Below, piece after piece: positions 50,065 to 51,007 of a stretch of 51,007 bases of DNA. Origin of the DNA: Candidatus Ventrenecus stercoripullorum. GTDB taxonomy: Bacteria > Bacillota_I > Bacilli_A > RF39 > UBA660. The notes under the pieces were generated by a model. The model was not told the origin of the DNA, did not search any database, and was given only the letters and a program-made list of their open reading frames with translations. The position numbers were made by a program, and so were the translations under genes. The stretch spans positions 1 through 51,007 of the forward strand of contig DVGF01000061.1 of assembly GCA_018712835.1 (NCBI GenBank). The letters are read 5' to 3'. Numbering within the stretch: position 1 is the stretch's first letter; every line of letters begins with the position of its first letter.

Positions 50065-50152
50065 AAATCCTCCTCTTTGTTCTTTTATTATAAAATTTAT
50101 TACTTAACAAGTAAAGTAAAATCATTTATAATGTTATTAGTGGTGAATTTTT

Positions 50153-50518
50153 ATGTGTAAAAAATATCAAAAAGGAGAGGTTGTAGAAGGCTGTGTTACC
50201 GGCATTGAAAAATATGGTATCTTTTTGTCGTTTGACGATGATTATATTGGGCTTATTCATATCTCTGAGTTAAGTGAACATTTTGTAAAGGATGTTACTT
50301 TGTATGCGACTGTAGGGGAGAAGGTTCCATGTGTCATTTTGGATGTGGATGAGGATACGAAACAATTAAAGTGTAGTATTAAAAATACAGATTATGGTCG
50401 TGAGAAAGATAGTCATATTGATCATGGTTTTGCACCTTTAAAGAAACAACTTCCGATTTGGATGGATGAAAAATTGAAAGAATATGGCGGATATTTTGAG
50501 GAAAATGAGGAAAAATAG
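50153..50518 (+). CDS. S1-domain RNA-binding protein (CvfD/YugI-like)
   Basis: 121 residues. The N-terminal ~75 residues are one S1 OB-fold: KGEVVEGCVTGIEKYGIFLSF, GLIHISELS and a closing VDEDTKQLKCSIK. The C-terminal tail has PLKKQLPIWMDEKLKEY, a segment shared with the general-stress protein 13/CvfD family (B. subtilis YugI). These proteins associate with ribosomes or small RNAs and modulate translation. The ATG has no strong AGGAGG, only GGTGAA 8 nt upstream. The tRNA cluster follows. Confidence 0.87.
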   Translation: MCKKYQKGEVVEGCVTGIEKYGIFLSFDDDYIGLIHISELSEHFVKDVTLYATVGEKVPCVILDVDEDTKQLKCSIKNTDYGREKDSHIDHGFAPLKKQLPIWMDEKLKEYGGYFEENEEK

Positions 50519-50559
50519 AAAATTTTTTCTTTTTTTGAAATTTTATGGTTCAAAAATAC

Positions 50560-50588
50560 TTGATTATTTTTGCTTTACATATTATAAT
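50560..50588 (+). promoter_or_regulatory. promoter of the tRNA cluster
   Basis: TTGATT (50560-50565), 17 bp, TATAAT (50583-50588), 31 bp upstream of the first tRNA. Confidence 0.8.
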
Positions 50589-50618
50589 GTAGGAGTCTTA
50601 TGTATTAAGACAGTGCCT

Positions 50619-50707
50619 GCCCGAGTGGCGGAATAGGTAGACGCACAGGACTTAAAATCCTGCGGGTGTAATAACCCGTGCCGGTTCAAGTCCGGCCTCG
50701 GGCACCA
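50619..50707 (+). tRNA. tRNA-Leu (UAA)
   Basis: Acceptor GCCCGAG pairs with CTCGGGC. Anticodon stem CAGGA/TCCTG encloses CTTAAAA with anticodon TAA at 50653-50655. A long variable arm (GCGGGTG...CCCGTG) marks class II, and CCA (50705-50707) is encoded. Confidence 0.96.
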
Positions 50708-50712
50708 TCTAT

Positions 50713-50805
50713 GGAGGAATACCCAAGTCCGGTTGAAGGGATCGGTCTTGAAAACCGAGAGGTCGTGAGAGCGGCGCAGGGGTTCGAATCCCTTTTCCTC
50801 CGCCA
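50713..50805 (+). tRNA. tRNA-Ser (UGA)
   Basis: Acceptor GGAGGAA/TTCCTCC. Anticodon stem TCGGT/ACCGA around CTTGAAA gives TGA (50749-50751). A long variable arm is present and CCA is encoded. It starts 5 nt after tRNA-Leu. Confidence 0.96.
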
Positions 50806-50814
50806 TTAAAATAT

Positions 50815-50891
<77 letters not shown>

Positions 50892-50892
50892 T

Positions 50893-50969
50893 GGTTCGTT
50901 AGTCTAGAGGCCTATGACGTCTGCCTGTCACGCAGAAGATCACGGGTTCGAATCCCGTACGAACCGCCA
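50893..50969 (+). tRNA. tRNA-Asp (GUC)
   Basis: Acceptor GGTTCGT/ACGAACC. Anticodon stem TCTGC/GCAGA around CTGTCAC gives GTC (50927-50929). CCA is encoded; one base separates it from the preceding tRNA. Confidence 0.95.
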
Positions 50970-50970
50970 T

Positions 50971-51007
50971 GGCTCCATAGCTCAGTCGGTAGAGCAGAGG
51001 ACTGAAA
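50971..51007 (+). tRNA. tRNA-Phe (GAA), truncated by window end
   Basis: 5' half only: GGCTCCATAGCTCAGTCGGT with D-arm, anticodon arm beginning GAGGA-CTGAAA, anticodon GAA at 51004-51006. The gene continues past the window. Confidence 0.88.

Overview
The window is low-GC DNA with short intergenic gaps, A/T-rich hairpin terminators and strong AGGAGG-type ribosome binding sites. TGA is used as a stop and Trp is read from TGG, so the code is standard. Together with the gene content (OpuC, UbiB kinase, YnbB, DUF1292, YutD, YunB, CvfD-like S1 protein), this points to a monoderm Bacillota, probably an uncultured Bacilli/Erysipelotrichia/RF39-like lineage. That placement is inference; no rRNA is present.

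Layout. 0.2-2.9 kb: a two-gene glycine betaine/choline-type ABC importer. 2.9-7.2 kb: a decaying accessory island holding the tail of a type II Wadjet operon (broken jetC, intact jetD), a nonsense-interrupted ABC permease tail, a zinc-ribbon PD-(D/E)XK endonuclease and a frameshifted ABC-2 permease. A private ~31-bp repeat family is scattered through this island. 7.2-18.4 kb: housekeeping genes (UbiB-type kinase, SWIM-SNF2 helicase, TspO, Spx/ArsC-like protein, SDR, YnbB-type PLP enzyme, DUF1292, a membrane-anchored lysozyme-fold protein, two pseudouridine synthases, ferredoxin).

18.5-30.1 kb: two tandem sigma-70 paralogues that share an unusual N-terminal domain. They are followed by a tail-anchored acidic protein, a YunB-like protein, an unknown tail-anchored protein, YutD, a large membrane-anchored cell-wall hydrolase (SpoIID-like region + M23 + phage-tail-type lysozyme), a protein with one N-terminal membrane segment, and a VirD4/TraG-type coupling ATPase. 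30.2-35.6 kb: a variable stretch with a rhodanese, a DUF1016 nuclease, a RhuM-Fic protein, an unknown protein, RmuC, a 48-residue membrane peptide and a frameshifted Rpn-type nuclease.

35.7-47.6 kb: the most striking block, a single-direction operon-like array encoding a Tad-like pilus/secretion machine. It has two secreted proteins (one of 1140 residues, Cys-rich), five pilin-like single-TM proteins, two tandem SAF/CpaB-like proteins, a CpaF ATPase, TadB and TadC membrane proteins and a CpaE-like protein with a degenerate P-loop. No prepilin peptidase is present, and four of the pilin-like proteins share a non-canonical M-[KR]-[EQ]-A-[IT]-G start. I suggest, as inference, that the sigma pair, the cell-wall hydrolase, the VirD4 ATPase and the Tad machine form one chromosomal cell-surface system. 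47.7-50.5 kb: a Pro/Val/Thr repeat protein with its small partner, a degenerate kinase-fold protein, NifU-domain and S1-domain proteins. 50.6 kb to the end: a tRNA cluster (Leu, Ser, fMet, Asp, partial Phe).
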